The notes: a model not told the origin generated them from the sequence alone. A stretch of 23,595 bases of DNA from PSLL01 sp964389705 (GCA_964389705.1 CAYMEO010000041.1:1-23595); one strand, 5' to 3'. Shown: positions 14,686 through 23,045, counted from the first letter of the stretch. A program made the numbers and translations.

Positions 14686-14835
14686 TCAAACTCCTTTTCC
14701 TCTATTGTGTAAATTATTAATATGAGGAGCAGCTATTTTGAGCACTGCCATACCGATGTTTGCTCCAATAATTAAACCCATACCGAGAAAAACACCTGCC
14801 CCAATCAGTCCAACCGACCCTATCAGCCCTTTCAT
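14686..14835 (-). CDS. 49-aa Gly-rich membrane peptide heading the cluster
   Basis: This short frame starts with ATG at 14835 behind AGGAGGTGAT, one of the strongest ribosome sites in the window, and ends at 14686, 23 bases before the next gene. The peptide begins MKGLIGSVGLIGAGVFLGMG and continues LIIGANIGMA. It is a hydrophobic Gly-rich helix pair or one long helix with repeated GxxxG-type spacing, followed by VLKIAAPHINNLHNRGKGV. Gly-rich hydrophobic peptides are known in organelle membranes such as magnetosomes (MamD/Mms-type), but I claim no homology. An open frame on the other strand (14738-14953) is its shadow. The strong ribosome site and operon position make it a likely real gene. 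Confidence 0.75.
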   Translation of the reverse strand: MKGLIGSVGLIGAGVFLGMGLIIGANIGMAVLKIAAPHINNLHNRGKGV

Positions 14836-14973
14836 AGCTTATCACCTCCTCTTTTTATTTGCTCTATTAAGATCTAATATGCGCTCTATACCGGCAAAAA
14901 CCAAAGCCCGCTTTTCAAGCATACTCTATCTCGACTCTCAATTTGAACCTTAGGTAAGTTCGGGAATTTCCGG

Positions 14974-15027
14974 ATGTTATCAAAACTTTGTTAAGGAATC
15001 GTTAAGATTTTGTTAATTGTTTGTTAA
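14974..15027 (-). promoter_or_regulatory. Pho-box array (four TTAAC repeats, 11-bp period) and -10 facing the metal cluster
   Basis: Read on the minus strand, TTAACA (15027-15022), TTAACA (15016-15011), TTAACG (15005-15000) and TTAACA (14994-14989) recur every 11 bp with 5-base spacers. This is the pattern of PhoP boxes and of PhoB-type direct repeats. TAACAT (14979-14974) follows 9 bases downstream as a -10. The array lies after the phoU stop and before the 49-aa gene, leaving a leader of roughly 130 bases. The orientation serves the minus-strand cluster. Confidence 0.75.
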
Positions 15028-15051
15028 ATGCCCAATGGCATCGCGCATTAT

Positions 15052-15723
15052 TCATTGAGACCCTTCGCTTTCTATAGCATTATGCTTTAAGACCTTGCCG
15101 CGGGCTATATAGAACACGTCCTCTGCGATGTTTGTCGCAAGATCAGCAATCCTTTCAAGGTCTCTACTAATAAGAATAAGGCGGAGCGCACGGTCAATTA
15201 TACTTGGATCTGCTATCATATACGTCACAAGCTCCCTTAAAACCTGGTTCTGAAGTGAATCCACATCGTCATCCTTTTTACGAATCTCAACTGCAAGCTC
15301 TGCATTTTTGTTCACAAAGGCATCGAGGCTCTCTCTTAGCATCTCCATTGCCTTTTCCGCCATTCTCGGAATATCAATAAGCGGTTTTACAGAGGGCTTG
15401 TCGGCAAGGTAGATTGCCCTTTCAGCAATGTTTACCGCATGGTCACCTATTCTCTCAAGGTCGTTATTTATCTTCATAATCATCGTCACAGTTCTCAAAT
15501 CCTCAGCCTCAGGATGGTAAAGCGCGAGTATTTTTATACACAGGTTATCTATCTCTATCTCCATTTTATTTACCCTATCATCGCCCTTTATTACACCCTC
15601 TGCCAAAATCACATTCCTTTCCTTGAGTGCCTTTATGCTTTTGCCTATCATCTCCTCAACCGAAGCGGCCATCTCAAGGAGTAGTCTCTTGAGATTATTT
15701 ATCTCCTCTTCTAACTTTTTCAT
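15052..15723 (-). CDS. phoU: Phosphate uptake regulator PhoU
   Basis: PhoU restrains the PhoR kinase and PstSCAB when phosphate is plentiful. The 223-aa all-helical protein has the two PhoU three-helix repeats (about 5-110 and 120-210). Each carries its metal-binding signature: INNDLERIGDHAVNIAERA in the first and SRDLERIADLATNIAED in the second, both with the D/ExxxD pattern. Its ATG overlaps the phosphoesterase stop by 4 bases (ATGA at 15723-15720), which implies translational coupling. PhoB/PhoR are not in the window. Only a small 5-bp hairpin (15028-15041) follows, so some readthrough into the downstream cluster is possible. Confidence 0.95.
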   Translation of the reverse strand: MKKLEEEINNLKRLLLEMAASVEEMIGKSIKALKERNVILAEGVIKGDDRVNKMEIEIDNLCIKILALYHPEAEDLRTVTMIMKINNDLERIGDHAVNIAERAIYLADKPSVKPLIDIPRMAEKAMEMLRESLDAFVNKNAELAVEIRKKDDDVDSLQNQVLRELVTYMIADPSIIDRALRLILISRDLERIADLATNIAEDVFYIARGKVLKHNAIESEGSQ

Positions 15724-16439
15724 ATTGTCAGTATCTCCTTTGAACTCTCCTCAGATACATTTATCTCTATTAATGAAGCCCTCTCCTCAGTTATGTCCAA
15801 TATGTTGAATGAGGGATATGACCTGCCTTTGAGTCTACGCGTTGTAGCGGTTCCTGCCGTAATAAAATAAGTGTTTTCGAGCCTCCATATCCACGGCTGA
15901 TGCTTGTGCCCGGAGAAAACGAAATTTATTCCCAATTCAATGCAGAGCCTAAGTACATCTCCGGCGTCTACAGGTATGTGCCTTTCCCTGCCAGTTCCAG
16001 GTATGGGAATAAGGTGATGATGCAGTGCGAGTATCTTTATCCTATTCCTCGCCGACAGCCTTTCTCTTATAACAGCATAACTCTCTCTTCCTATGTGTCC
16101 ATCATCTATGTCTGGCTCGCTTGAGTCTATCCCTAAGATTGCGACTTTTCCATCTTCATAGTATGGGTATCTCGTTTTAAATATCTCTTCAAAGATAATG
16201 TATCCCTCGTTCTTTGAATCGTGATTTCCCGGGACTACAATCCTGTTTTTTGCCTTTATTTTACCGAAATACTCCTTTACTACCTCGTATTCGTACTCAT
16301 ATCCCCAGTCGGTAAGATCACCCGTAACAACGAGTATTTCAGGCTCAATCTCATTAAGAATACTAAGAACCCTCTGGCCCCACTCGGGGACAAAACTAGA
16401 ACCAGTGAGATGTAAATCAGAGATATGCACTATTTTCAA
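15720..16439 (-). CDS. Calcineurin-like metallophosphoesterase (Icc/CpdA-like)
   Basis: This 239-aa protein has the complete metallophosphoesterase signature: D8-L-H10, GDLTD with Asp41, GNHD (Asn72, His73), LHHH (around 139-142) and GHKHQPW (His178, His180). It binds two metal ions and hydrolyses phosphodiesters or monoesters; cAMP phosphodiesterase Icc is the nearest well-known relative, but the substrate is open. It lies between pstB and phoU and overlaps phoU by 4 bases, which suggests a part in phosphate scavenging or signalling. The start is TTG at 16439, since MKIVHISDLHL is the typical N-terminus and AAAGGGG is 8 bases upstream. TTG is a weak start and may keep its level low. Confidence 0.85.
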   Translation of the reverse strand: MKIVHISDLHLTGSSFVPEWGQRVLSILNEIEPEILVVTGDLTDWGYEYEYEVVKEYFGKIKAKNRIVVPGNHDSKNEGYIIFEEIFKTRYPYYEDGKVAILGIDSSEPDIDDGHIGRESYAVIRERLSARNRIKILALHHHLIPIPGTGRERHIPVDAGDVLRLCIELGINFVFSGHKHQPWIWRLENTYFITAGTATTRRLKGRSYPSFNILDITEERASLIEINVSEESSKEILTI

Positions 16440-16471
16440 TTTAAATACCCCTTTAATTTATCTACCGCTGC

Positions 16472-16489
16472 TTCGGCTTCTTCGCCGAA
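16472..16489. other. Small hairpin between pstB and the phosphoesterase gene
   Basis: TTCGGC at 16472-16477 pairs with GCCGAA at 16484-16489 across a 6-base loop, in a 95-bp gap. There is no T-tract. It may be an mRNA processing or stability element that separates pstSCAB from the regulatory genes. Confidence 0.25.
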
Positions 16490-16534
16490 TGTTCTTCCAA
16501 TTCAATCCTTAAATAAGGCATACTTTAAGATATT

Positions 16535-17356
16535 TCATCCAAACCTTCCCGTTATATATTGCTCGGTGAGCATGTGACTGGGATTTGTAAATATCTTCTC
16601 CGTCTTATCAAATTCAATGATCTCCCCTAGATACATGAATGCCGTAAAGTCAGCTATTCTACCGGCCTGCTGCATATTGTGTGTAACTATAACTATGGTC
16701 ACCTTACTTTTAAGTTCCGCTATGAGCTCCTCAACCTTTGATGTTGATATGGGATCAAGGGCAGATGTAGGTTCATCAAAGAGAAGAACCTCAGGCTCAA
16801 CCGCGATAGCCCTTGCAATACAGAGCCTCTGCTGTTGTCCCCCAGACAGGGAAAATGCACTCCCACCTAGTCTATCATGCACCTCTTCCCAGAGAGCCGA
16901 GTTCTTGAGTGCCCGCTCAACCCTGTCTTTGAGTTCGGTCCCGTTGTTTACACCCATGAGCTTAAGACCGAATGCAACGTTATCAAATATAGACATGGGA
17001 AATGGCGTGGGTTTTTGAAACACCATTCCAATTCTACTCCTTAGCTCTATGTGGTCCATTTCCTTAGATATAATGTTCACACCGTCAAATATAATCTCGC
17101 CTTCATATTTGTTTCCGGGATATAGGTCGTGCATCCTGTTGAAGCACCTAAGGAGCGTTGTCTTTCCACACCCAGATGGTCCTATTATCGCGCTTACTTT
17201 ATTCTCGTATATGGACATGTTTATATTCTTTAGTGCATGAACCTTCTTATTTGCGAAGTAGAAATTCAGATTATTTACTCTTATCTTCTCCCCAGAAATA
17301 CTCTTTGGAACCACCTCATTTTCCTCTTTCATAGTCTTTTTCACAGAGTCAACCAT
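16535..17356 (-). CDS. pstB: Phosphate ABC transporter ATP-binding protein PstB
   Basis: PstB powers the high-affinity phosphate importer from the cytoplasmic side. The 273-aa protein has Walker A GPSGCGKTT (59-67), the PstB-typical LLRCFNRMHDLYPG, the Q-loop VFQKPTPFPMSIFDNVAFGL, the signature LSGGQQQR, Walker B VLLFDEPTSALDP and the switch His in VTHNMQQA. An extra charged N-terminus (about 20 residues) precedes the core. AGGAGG lies about 11 bases before ATG 17356, and the gene begins 6 bases after the pstA stop, so it is coupled to it. Confidence 0.97.
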   Translation of the reverse strand: MVDSVKKTMKEENEVVPKSISGEKIRVNNLNFYFANKKVHALKNINMSIYENKVSAIIGPSGCGKTTLLRCFNRMHDLYPGNKYEGEIIFDGVNIISKEMDHIELRSRIGMVFQKPTPFPMSIFDNVAFGLKLMGVNNGTELKDRVERALKNSALWEEVHDRLGGSAFSLSGGQQQRLCIARAIAVEPEVLLFDEPTSALDPISTSKVEELIAELKSKVTIVIVTHNMQQAGRIADFTAFMYLGEIIEFDKTEKIFTNPSHMLTEQYITGRFG

Positions 17357-17362
17357 TATAAC

Positions 17363-18271
17363 TCATTCCTCCTTTCTAAACTTCCTGATGAAAAATAGAC
17401 TCCGTGAGATGAGGGCAAAGGGAGCAGTAAAAGAAACTCCATTGATAATTATCTTAGCGATAATAGACAATAGGAGAACACCCAGCGTAAGGATTAAAGA
17501 GGCAGCCCATGCCTGCTCATGCCAATAATCGTATGGCCCTGAAACATATTGAAATACCGTAACAGTTAGAGACGCCATAGGCTTAAGTATATTTGTCGTA
17601 AGGAAATTGTTGTTAAACGACGTAAATAAAAGGGGAGCAGTCTCCCCTGTTATCCTCGCGATACCGAGAATCACTCCTGTCAGTATTCCTACCTTAGCAG
17701 CCCGAAGTGTAACCTTCGTAATAATCTGCCACTTGTATGCGCCTAGGGCATAAGCCGCCTCTCTCATCATGCCTGGTACAAGCTTTAGCATCTCATCTGT
17801 CGTTATTGCGATAACGGGCATCATTATAAGTGCCAGGGCAATTGAGCCACCCAATGAAATAAAGTGGCCTATAGGCTTTACCAAAACAGCATAAACAAGC
17901 GCCCCCATGACAATTGAAGGCGTGCTTACCATTATATCTGTTACGTTCCTCAAGGCCTGAACGAACCTCGAATCCCTGCCATACTCGGCAAAGAATATGC
18001 CCGCAAATATCCCAACCGTTACACCCATGACAGTGGCAATAGATGTGATTATTAGATGCCCTACAAAGGCGTGTCTAAGCCCGCCTCCTTCAACTCCGGC
18101 AGGATTCATATCTTCTGTTAAAAGACCAATATGTATATACCTAAAGCCGTTTATAAAAAGATCAGAGAGTATCCAGAAAAGCCAGAATATTCCGTACAGT
18201 GCCGTCAAAGTGGAAATTGTGAGAAATATTCTACTTATAACCTTTCTTCTAACAATTATGCCTTTTCTCAT
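17363..18271 (-). CDS. pstA: Phosphate ABC transporter permease PstA
   Basis: This is an inner-membrane permease with six hydrophobic segments and the cytoplasmic EAA loop EAAYALGAYKWQIITKV, followed by the PstA/PstC-typical GIARITGETAPLLFT. I choose ATG 18271 (302 aa): it forms an ATGA overlap with the pstC stop and has GGAAGG about 10 bases upstream. The ATG at 18289 would add six residues and enlarge the overlap to 22 bases. The short first periplasmic loop (TEDMNPAGVEGGGLRHA) is typical of PstA. It pairs with PstC to form the channel. Confidence 0.95.
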   Translation of the reverse strand: MRKGIIVRRKVISRIFLTISTLTALYGIFWLFWILSDLFINGFRYIHIGLLTEDMNPAGVEGGGLRHAFVGHLIITSIATVMGVTVGIFAGIFFAEYGRDSRFVQALRNVTDIMVSTPSIVMGALVYAVLVKPIGHFISLGGSIALALIMMPVIAITTDEMLKLVPGMMREAAYALGAYKWQIITKVTLRAAKVGILTGVILGIARITGETAPLLFTSFNNNFLTTNILKPMASLTVTVFQYVSGPYDYWHEQAWAASLILTLGVLLLSIIAKIIINGVSFTAPFALISRSLFFIRKFRKEE

Positions 18272-19278
18272 ATCTGCTTTACCTTCCACTGTTTCTCAAG
18301 CCTAAGTACCATCAGCTTTGCAGTTACGAGCGCCAAAAATGATATGATAAACAGTATGATAGCAAGATAGTATAGGGAAGAGAGATAAAGGTCGGTATCT
18401 GCCTCGGTAAACTGATTGGCGAGGGCAACAGTTATAGTAGTCAAAGGCTCAAATAGTGATTTCGGTATCTGGGGATTATTGCCCGCCAGGAATGTCACAG
18501 CCATGGTCTCCCCCAATGCCCTGCCAATGGCAAGTATCAATCCTCCGGCTATACCCGAAGCCGTATAAGGGATAACAACCCTTCTCATAACCTCCCATTT
18601 TGTAGCCCCAAGACCATAAGCAGACTCTTTAACAATGGAAGGAACCATATTAAAGCTATCTTTGGTGACCGAAGCCATGAAGGGTATTATCATGACAGAG
18701 AGCACAATACTCGTCGTAAAGGCATCTATTCCTGAGGGTATTCCATTAAACATGAATCCAATAATCGGCAGGTGGCTGAGGTTCTTTATTAGAAATGGCT
18801 CCACATGCTTTGCTACAAAGGGAACAAAAACAAAAAATCCCCACATTCCATAGATTATGCTCGGGATTGCGGCAAGCAGTTCAATTGCCCCTGTAACAAT
18901 AGGTTTGAACCACTTAGGTGCCAACTCCGTTATAAAAATGGATATCCCTATACTTACCGGCGTAGCAATAAGCACGGCAAGAAAGGTTACGAGCAATGTT
19001 CCGTATATGGCCGGCAGCCCCCCGAATATCAATGCTACGGGGTCCCATACGGTTCCGGTTATAAACCCGAATCCGAACCTCTTTATTGAAAGCCATGACT
19101 CCTTTGCCAGGATAAAAAAGGCTGCAACCGGGAATATAATCCCCAGGAATATCGCCCAAAAACCAAGAGAGGTTTTAAATATTAGCTCTACTAATCTACC
19201 GTTCTTTTTTACCTCTTTTGCCCTTTGTGATACAGGCAAGCTCACTTCAACCTCTATTATTGCGCCATTCCTTTCCAT
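18268..19278 (-). CDS. pstC: Phosphate ABC transporter permease PstC
   Basis: This 336-aa permease has an N-terminal cytoplasmic arm (about 1-33), six membrane segments, the EAA loop ESAYGLGATKWEVMRRVVIPY and IGRALGETMAVTFLAGN, a PstC hallmark. The long loop between the third and fourth helices (VEPFLIKNLSHLPIIGFMFNGIPSGID) is also PstC-like. GAGGT lies about 9 bases before ATG 19278. It follows pstS after 134 bases that contain a strong hairpin, the usual place where expression steps down from the binding protein to the membrane subunits. Confidence 0.95.
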   Translation of the reverse strand: MERNGAIIEVEVSLPVSQRAKEVKKNGRLVELIFKTSLGFWAIFLGIIFPVAAFFILAKESWLSIKRFGFGFITGTVWDPVALIFGGLPAIYGTLLVTFLAVLIATPVSIGISIFITELAPKWFKPIVTGAIELLAAIPSIIYGMWGFFVFVPFVAKHVEPFLIKNLSHLPIIGFMFNGIPSGIDAFTTSIVLSVMIIPFMASVTKDSFNMVPSIVKESAYGLGATKWEVMRRVVIPYTASGIAGGLILAIGRALGETMAVTFLAGNNPQIPKSLFEPLTTITVALANQFTEADTDLYLSSLYYLAIILFIISFLALVTAKLMVLRLEKQWKVKQI

Positions 19279-19356
19279 TATACAATGACCTCGCTAAGAT
19301 AAAACCAAGATTAATTCGGCTCTAGCAGTGATTACCTGTCATTGTGAGTGAAACAG

Positions 19357-19377
19357 AGGGGAGCCTTCTGCTCCCCT
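19357..19377 (-). terminator. Hairpin between pstS and pstC (attenuator/stabiliser)
   Basis: An 8-bp perfect GC-rich stem (AGGGGAGC at 19357-19364 with 19370-19377) and 5-base loop lie 36 bases after the pstS stop. No T-run follows on the minus strand, so partial termination or protection of pstS mRNA from 3' decay fits better than full termination. The adjacent GTCATTGTGAGTGAAAC at 19339-19355 loosely resembles the dispersed-repeat arm at 11065. Confidence 0.5.
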
Positions 19378-19412
19378 ACCACGGAGGTACAAAGTATGAG
19401 TAAGGTCCATTA

Positions 19413-20414
19413 TTAGTAGAGATTATTACTCCTCCAGTATTCTCTTATCTTATCCTTGACCCCTTGAGGAAGAGGCACATAATCCAATGCCATAGCCTCT
19501 TGATCCCCGTGCTCATAAGCCCAATCAAAGAACTTAATGGCCTCTTTACTCTTCTCGGGCTGATCCTTTGCAACGAGTATAAATGTGGCCCCTGCTATGG
19601 GATATGAATCCCTACCAGGTTGATCAGTTAAGACCTCATAGAAGTGTTTTTTGCTGTCCCAGTTTGCATTAGCTGCAGCAGCCTTAAATGTCTCAGGGCT
19701 GGGTGATACAAAATTCCCCTCTTTATTCTTTATAGAGGCAACAGGCATCTTATTTTGCTTTGCGTATGCGTACTCAACATAACCAATAGCACCGGGCGCC
19801 CGCTTCGTATAGGCGGCAACACCTTCATTGCCCTTTCCTCCAATACCCGTTGGCCAGTTGACTGATGTGCCAAATCCCACCTTTTCCTTCCACTCAGGAC
19901 ATACCTTGGAGAGCCAATTGGTAAATATCCATGTGGTTCCCGAACCATCAGACCTGTGAACGACAATAATCTTTGTGGGTGGAAGATTAACCCCGGGGTT
20001 TAGCCCCTTTATATAAGGGTCATTCCATTCTGTTATCTTTCCCATGTAAATATCACACACGGCCTTTGGATCAAACCTCAATTGTTTATCCCCAATCTCT
20101 GGCAGATTGTAGACTAAAACATCTCCACCTATTACTGTGGGGAACTGAAGGAGATTGTTCTTTTCGGCCTCTTCAGGCTGTGTGGGCGCATCAGAGGCAC
20201 CAAAGGCCACTGTTCTATTCATTATCTGCCTTATACCGCCACCTGAGCCTATTGACTGATAATTGAGCTTCACTCCCGTAGTCTTTTCATAATCGAATGC
20301 CCATCTTGAATATATTGGAAATGGAAACGTGGCACCTGCACCTGTAAGCTCCGCTGCTAAAGCAGCTACTGACATCAGAGCTATAACACTGAATGCAATG
20401 AGTAATCCTCTCAT
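19413..20414 (-). CDS. pstS: Phosphate-binding periplasmic protein PstS
   Basis: PstS captures inorganic phosphate in the periplasm for PstCAB. The 333-aa precursor has a signal peptide (residues 1-20, cut probably after ALA) and no lipobox Cys, so it is soluble. Phosphate-contact segments are present: GAGATFPFPIY (25-35), GSGGGIRQI, GASDAP and VHRSDGSGTTWIF. The C-terminal PIAGATFILVAK and VPLPQGVKDKIREYW are typical. AGGGGGT precedes ATG 20414. It is the first gene of the operon and lies directly behind a three-box Pho site with a good -10, so strong induction under phosphate limitation is expected. Confidence 0.97.
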   Translation of the reverse strand: MRGLLIAFSVIALMSVAALAAELTGAGATFPFPIYSRWAFDYEKTTGVKLNYQSIGSGGGIRQIMNRTVAFGASDAPTQPEEAEKNNLLQFPTVIGGDVLVYNLPEIGDKQLRFDPKAVCDIYMGKITEWNDPYIKGLNPGVNLPPTKIIVVHRSDGSGTTWIFTNWLSKVCPEWKEKVGFGTSVNWPTGIGGKGNEGVAAYTKRAPGAIGYVEYAYAKQNKMPVASIKNKEGNFVSPSPETFKAAAANANWDSKKHFYEVLTDQPGRDSYPIAGATFILVAKDQPEKSKEAIKFFDWAYEHGDQEAMALDYVPLPQGVKDKIREYWRSNNLY

Positions 20415-20462
20415 ATTTTTACCCCCTAAATAGAGTTTTTCTAAGCTTTACTTTAATTGGGG

Positions 20463-20503
20463 GTTATAAAGATTCTGTTAGGGAATTGTTAAGATTGTGT
20501 TAA
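20463..20503 (-). promoter_or_regulatory. Pho box (three repeats, 11-bp period) and -10 of the pst operon
   Basis: On the minus strand TTAACA (20503-20498), TTAACA (20492-20487) and CTAACA (20481-20476) are spaced by 5 bases, then TATAAC (20468-20463, 5/6 to TATAAT) follows after 7 bases. This is the standard layout of a response-regulator-activated Pho promoter. It lies about 50-90 bases before the pstS start. Confidence 0.8.
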
Positions 20504-20550
20504 TTTCTTTCAGTTGATGTATTCTAAAGGCCTTCAAACGAATTCTAAAC

Positions 20551-21786
20551 CTACTCATATCTTAACGCCTCAATTGGATCAAGCCTTGATGCCTTGTTTG
20601 CAGGGTAAAACCCGAAAAAGATCCCAACACAGGCGGCAAATATAAAAGAGAGAAGAATGGATTCCCCCGAAATGAGTGTAGGCCAGCCCGCAGATAGGGA
20701 TAAAATCTTAGAGCTGAGAATTCCGATAAAGATACCAATAACCCCTCCTATTAAACTCAGAGCCAAAGCCTCAACCAAAAACTGCAAAAGTATATCCCTT
20801 CTTTTTGCGCCAACGGCCATTCTGATTCCAATCTCCCTGGTTCTCTCTGTAACAGAGACAAGCATTATGTTCATAATCCCCACTCCACCTACGATAAGGG
20901 AAATGGAAGCAATACTGAGAAGAAGTATTGTCAATACCCGTGTGGTTGATTGTGCGGCATTGGCAATATCCACTTGGGTTCTAATCGTAAAATCATCATC
21001 GTCTTTTGGCTGGAGGCGGTGACGGGCTCTGAGGATTTCCCTGATTTGCCTGGTAGCCTCTGGGATCAATTTCTCACTCACGGCAGAGACCTGAATGTTT
21101 CCCACTCTTCCGTGGAGTTGTGCCCCGAGAACCTTTGTTTCAGCCGTTGTAAATGGAATAATCACGACATCATCCTGATCAGACCCATATGCGGTTTGAC
21201 CCTTTGGACTCAAGACACCAATAACCCTAAATGGTACGTTTTTGATCCGAATCGTCTGCCCTATTGGATCATTACCTGAAGGAAATAGATTATCAGCAAC
21301 GGTTTTTCCAAGTACTGCGACCTTGGTTGCACCATCTAGATCACTACTTATAAAAAAGGAGCCCCTATCCACAGGCCAATCCCTAACTATAATATATTCT
21401 GGGGTGACTCCAAATATTGCAGTACTCCAGTTCTGGTTTTCATAAACCACCTGCTCAACACCACGTATCACGTAGGTTACTGTTGCCACAGCAGAGGCCT
21501 GTTTTTCAATTGCTTTTGCATCGTCAACGGTAAGGGTTGGATTTGAACCCGACCCTATTCTTACACCGCTTTGAGTAGTGCTTCCGGGAAATATAAGAAT
21601 CATGTTCGTGCCAAGGCTCTGAATCTGAGCCTGAACAGAACTGCTTGCGCCCTGTCCAATACTTACCATCGCAATCACTGCACCAACCCCAATAATTACA
21701 CCCAACATAGTGAGCACAGAACGCATCTTGTTCCTTCTTATTGCAGAAAGGGCTAGTCCAATTGCCATATAGATTAAATTAATCAT
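20551..21786 (-). CDS. MacB/FtsX-type ABC transporter permease
   Basis: This 411-aa permease has one N-terminal membrane helix (about 22-43, preceded by SAIRRNKMRSVLTMLG), a large periplasmic MacB-type domain (about 50-270) and three C-terminal helices (about 280-400), with the coupling segment RTREIGIRMAVGAKRRDILLQFLVEA. It corresponds to the membrane half of MacB, with the ATPase as a separate chain. Its ATG directly abuts the stop of the membrane-fusion gene (TAG then ATG), so translation is coupled. MacAB-like systems export peptides, lipoproteins or small molecules to an outer-membrane channel. The substrate is unknown, and no TolC is in the window. Confidence 0.92.
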   Translation of the reverse strand: MINLIYMAIGLALSAIRRNKMRSVLTMLGVIIGVGAVIAMVSIGQGASSSVQAQIQSLGTNMILIFPGSTTQSGVRIGSGSNPTLTVDDAKAIEKQASAVATVTYVIRGVEQVVYENQNWSTAIFGVTPEYIIVRDWPVDRGSFFISSDLDGATKVAVLGKTVADNLFPSGNDPIGQTIRIKNVPFRVIGVLSPKGQTAYGSDQDDVVIIPFTTAETKVLGAQLHGRVGNIQVSAVSEKLIPEATRQIREILRARHRLQPKDDDDFTIRTQVDIANAAQSTTRVLTILLLSIASISLIVGGVGIMNIMLVSVTERTREIGIRMAVGAKRRDILLQFLVEALALSLIGGVIGIFIGILSSKILSLSAGWPTLISGESILLSFIFAACVGIFFGFYPANKASRLDPIEALRYE

Positions 21787-23022
21787 CTAAAACCCAAACC
21801 TCAGTGGTCTTCCGCCTCCAGGTGATGAAGGCCTTTCCTTTGATTCAACCCCTACGATAATCCGATCCCCTTCTTTGAGACCTCCGTCTACAACCTCAGT
21901 AAAATTCCCATCTGTAATCCCAGTCCTTACAGGTATGGCAACAGGTTCACCCTTCTCGGATAGCAACCATATATCGTTATCTCCTTCATTTCTCTTCCCG
22001 CCTTTCGATGTCTCTTTCTTATCATCGAGCTCGGGATGAAATCGAAAGGCCGCATTTGAAACCCTTAAGACATTATCCCTATAAGCCGTTAGGATAGATA
22101 CGTTAGCAGTCATACCCGGTTTGAGTTCCAAATCGGGATTCTCAACACCAATAACCGCATCATATGTGACTACATTCTGAACTGTAATAGGCTGATTCCT
22201 GACCTGTATCACCTTTCCGGTGAATTTTTTATTCGGGTATGCATCCACCGTAAATGTCGCCTTCTGCCCAACTTTTACTTTTCCTATATCGGCTTCTACA
22301 ACGTTTGTGTCTATCTGCATCTTGGTTAAATCCTTAGCAATTACAAAAAGCGTAGGCGCCTGAAGGCTTGCCGCAACAGTCTGCCCTACATCAACATTTC
22401 TCGATATCACAATTCCATCAACTGGAGAGATAATTCTAGTATGGCTTAAATCCAATTCCGCGGATTCTAAATTCGCCTTTTGCTGCTCTACCTGGGCAAG
22501 GGCGTTTCTATAAGATGCCTCATCGGCTTTTACCTGCGCAGCAGCAGAGTCATAATTAGCCTGGGCCGTAACCCTATCGCTATCGGAAACAATCCCCCTT
22601 TTAAAAAGCTCATTTGTCCGCCTCAGATTTATCTCAGTCTGTCTTAAGTTTGCTTTATCCTTTTCTAGATTTGCCTGTGCCGTTCCTACAGCAGCGTTTG
22701 CAGCAGCGAGATTAGCCCTTGCCTGATCCACCTTAGCCTGAAATGGATCGGGGTCTATCTGTGCAATGAGTTGTCCCCTTTTAACCTCTGAATTAAAATC
22801 CGCATAGAGGGTTTTAACTAGCCCAGTAACCTGACTCCCTACCTGGACTGTGATAACAGCACTTAGTGTCCCGGTAGCTGTTACAATCTCGGATATACTA
22901 CCCCTTGTCACTTGGGTTGTAATATATTTCTCCTTCCCTTGTCTATCTCTTAAAGAGATAAATCCAATTATCAATAGAATAAATAGTATTACAACCCCTA
23001 TATAGAGCTTCTTTCTATTCAT
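21787..23022 (-). CDS. MacA/HlyD-type periplasmic adaptor (membrane fusion protein)
   Basis: The 411-aa protein has an N-terminal membrane anchor (about 6-24), then a lipoyl-type half (SQVTGLVKTLYADFNSEVKRGQLIAQID), a long Ala/Gln-rich alpha-hairpin (about 95-200) and the second lipoyl half (RIISPVDGIVISRNVDVGQTV). A beta-barrel and membrane-proximal domain follow, and the tail is Gly/Pro-rich. This is the MacA order. It links the inner-membrane permease with an outer-membrane channel. The ribosome site is weak (GGAATAG), which may mean coupling with the upstream DoxX gene 23 bases away. Confidence 0.92.
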   Translation of the reverse strand: MNRKKLYIGVVILFILLIIGFISLRDRQGKEKYITTQVTRGSISEIVTATGTLSAVITVQVGSQVTGLVKTLYADFNSEVKRGQLIAQIDPDPFQAKVDQARANLAAANAAVGTAQANLEKDKANLRQTEINLRRTNELFKRGIVSDSDRVTAQANYDSAAAQVKADEASYRNALAQVEQQKANLESAELDLSHTRIISPVDGIVISRNVDVGQTVAASLQAPTLFVIAKDLTKMQIDTNVVEADIGKVKVGQKATFTVDAYPNKKFTGKVIQVRNQPITVQNVVTYDAVIGVENPDLELKPGMTANVSILTAYRDNVLRVSNAAFRFHPELDDKKETSKGGKRNEGDNDIWLLSEKGEPVAIPVRTGITDGNFTEVVDGGLKEGDRIIVGVESKERPSSPGGGRPLRFGF

Positions 23023-23045
23023 AGACTATTCCAGAATGGACAAAT

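Noticed and set aside
14738..14953. Plus-strand 71-codon open frame
   Set aside because: It is antisense to the 49-aa gene and its leader; the minus-strand frame has a near-perfect ribosome site and a sensible membrane peptide.
14961..14973. Near-palindrome CGGGAATTTCCGG as an operator
   Set aside because: It is short and imperfect and occurs once; there is not enough to call a binding site, although it lies near the expected transcription start.
14836..14988. Riboswitch or attenuator in the long leader of the metal cluster
   Set aside because: Only short weak hairpins are seen (for example near 14905-14918) and no recognisable aptamer core.
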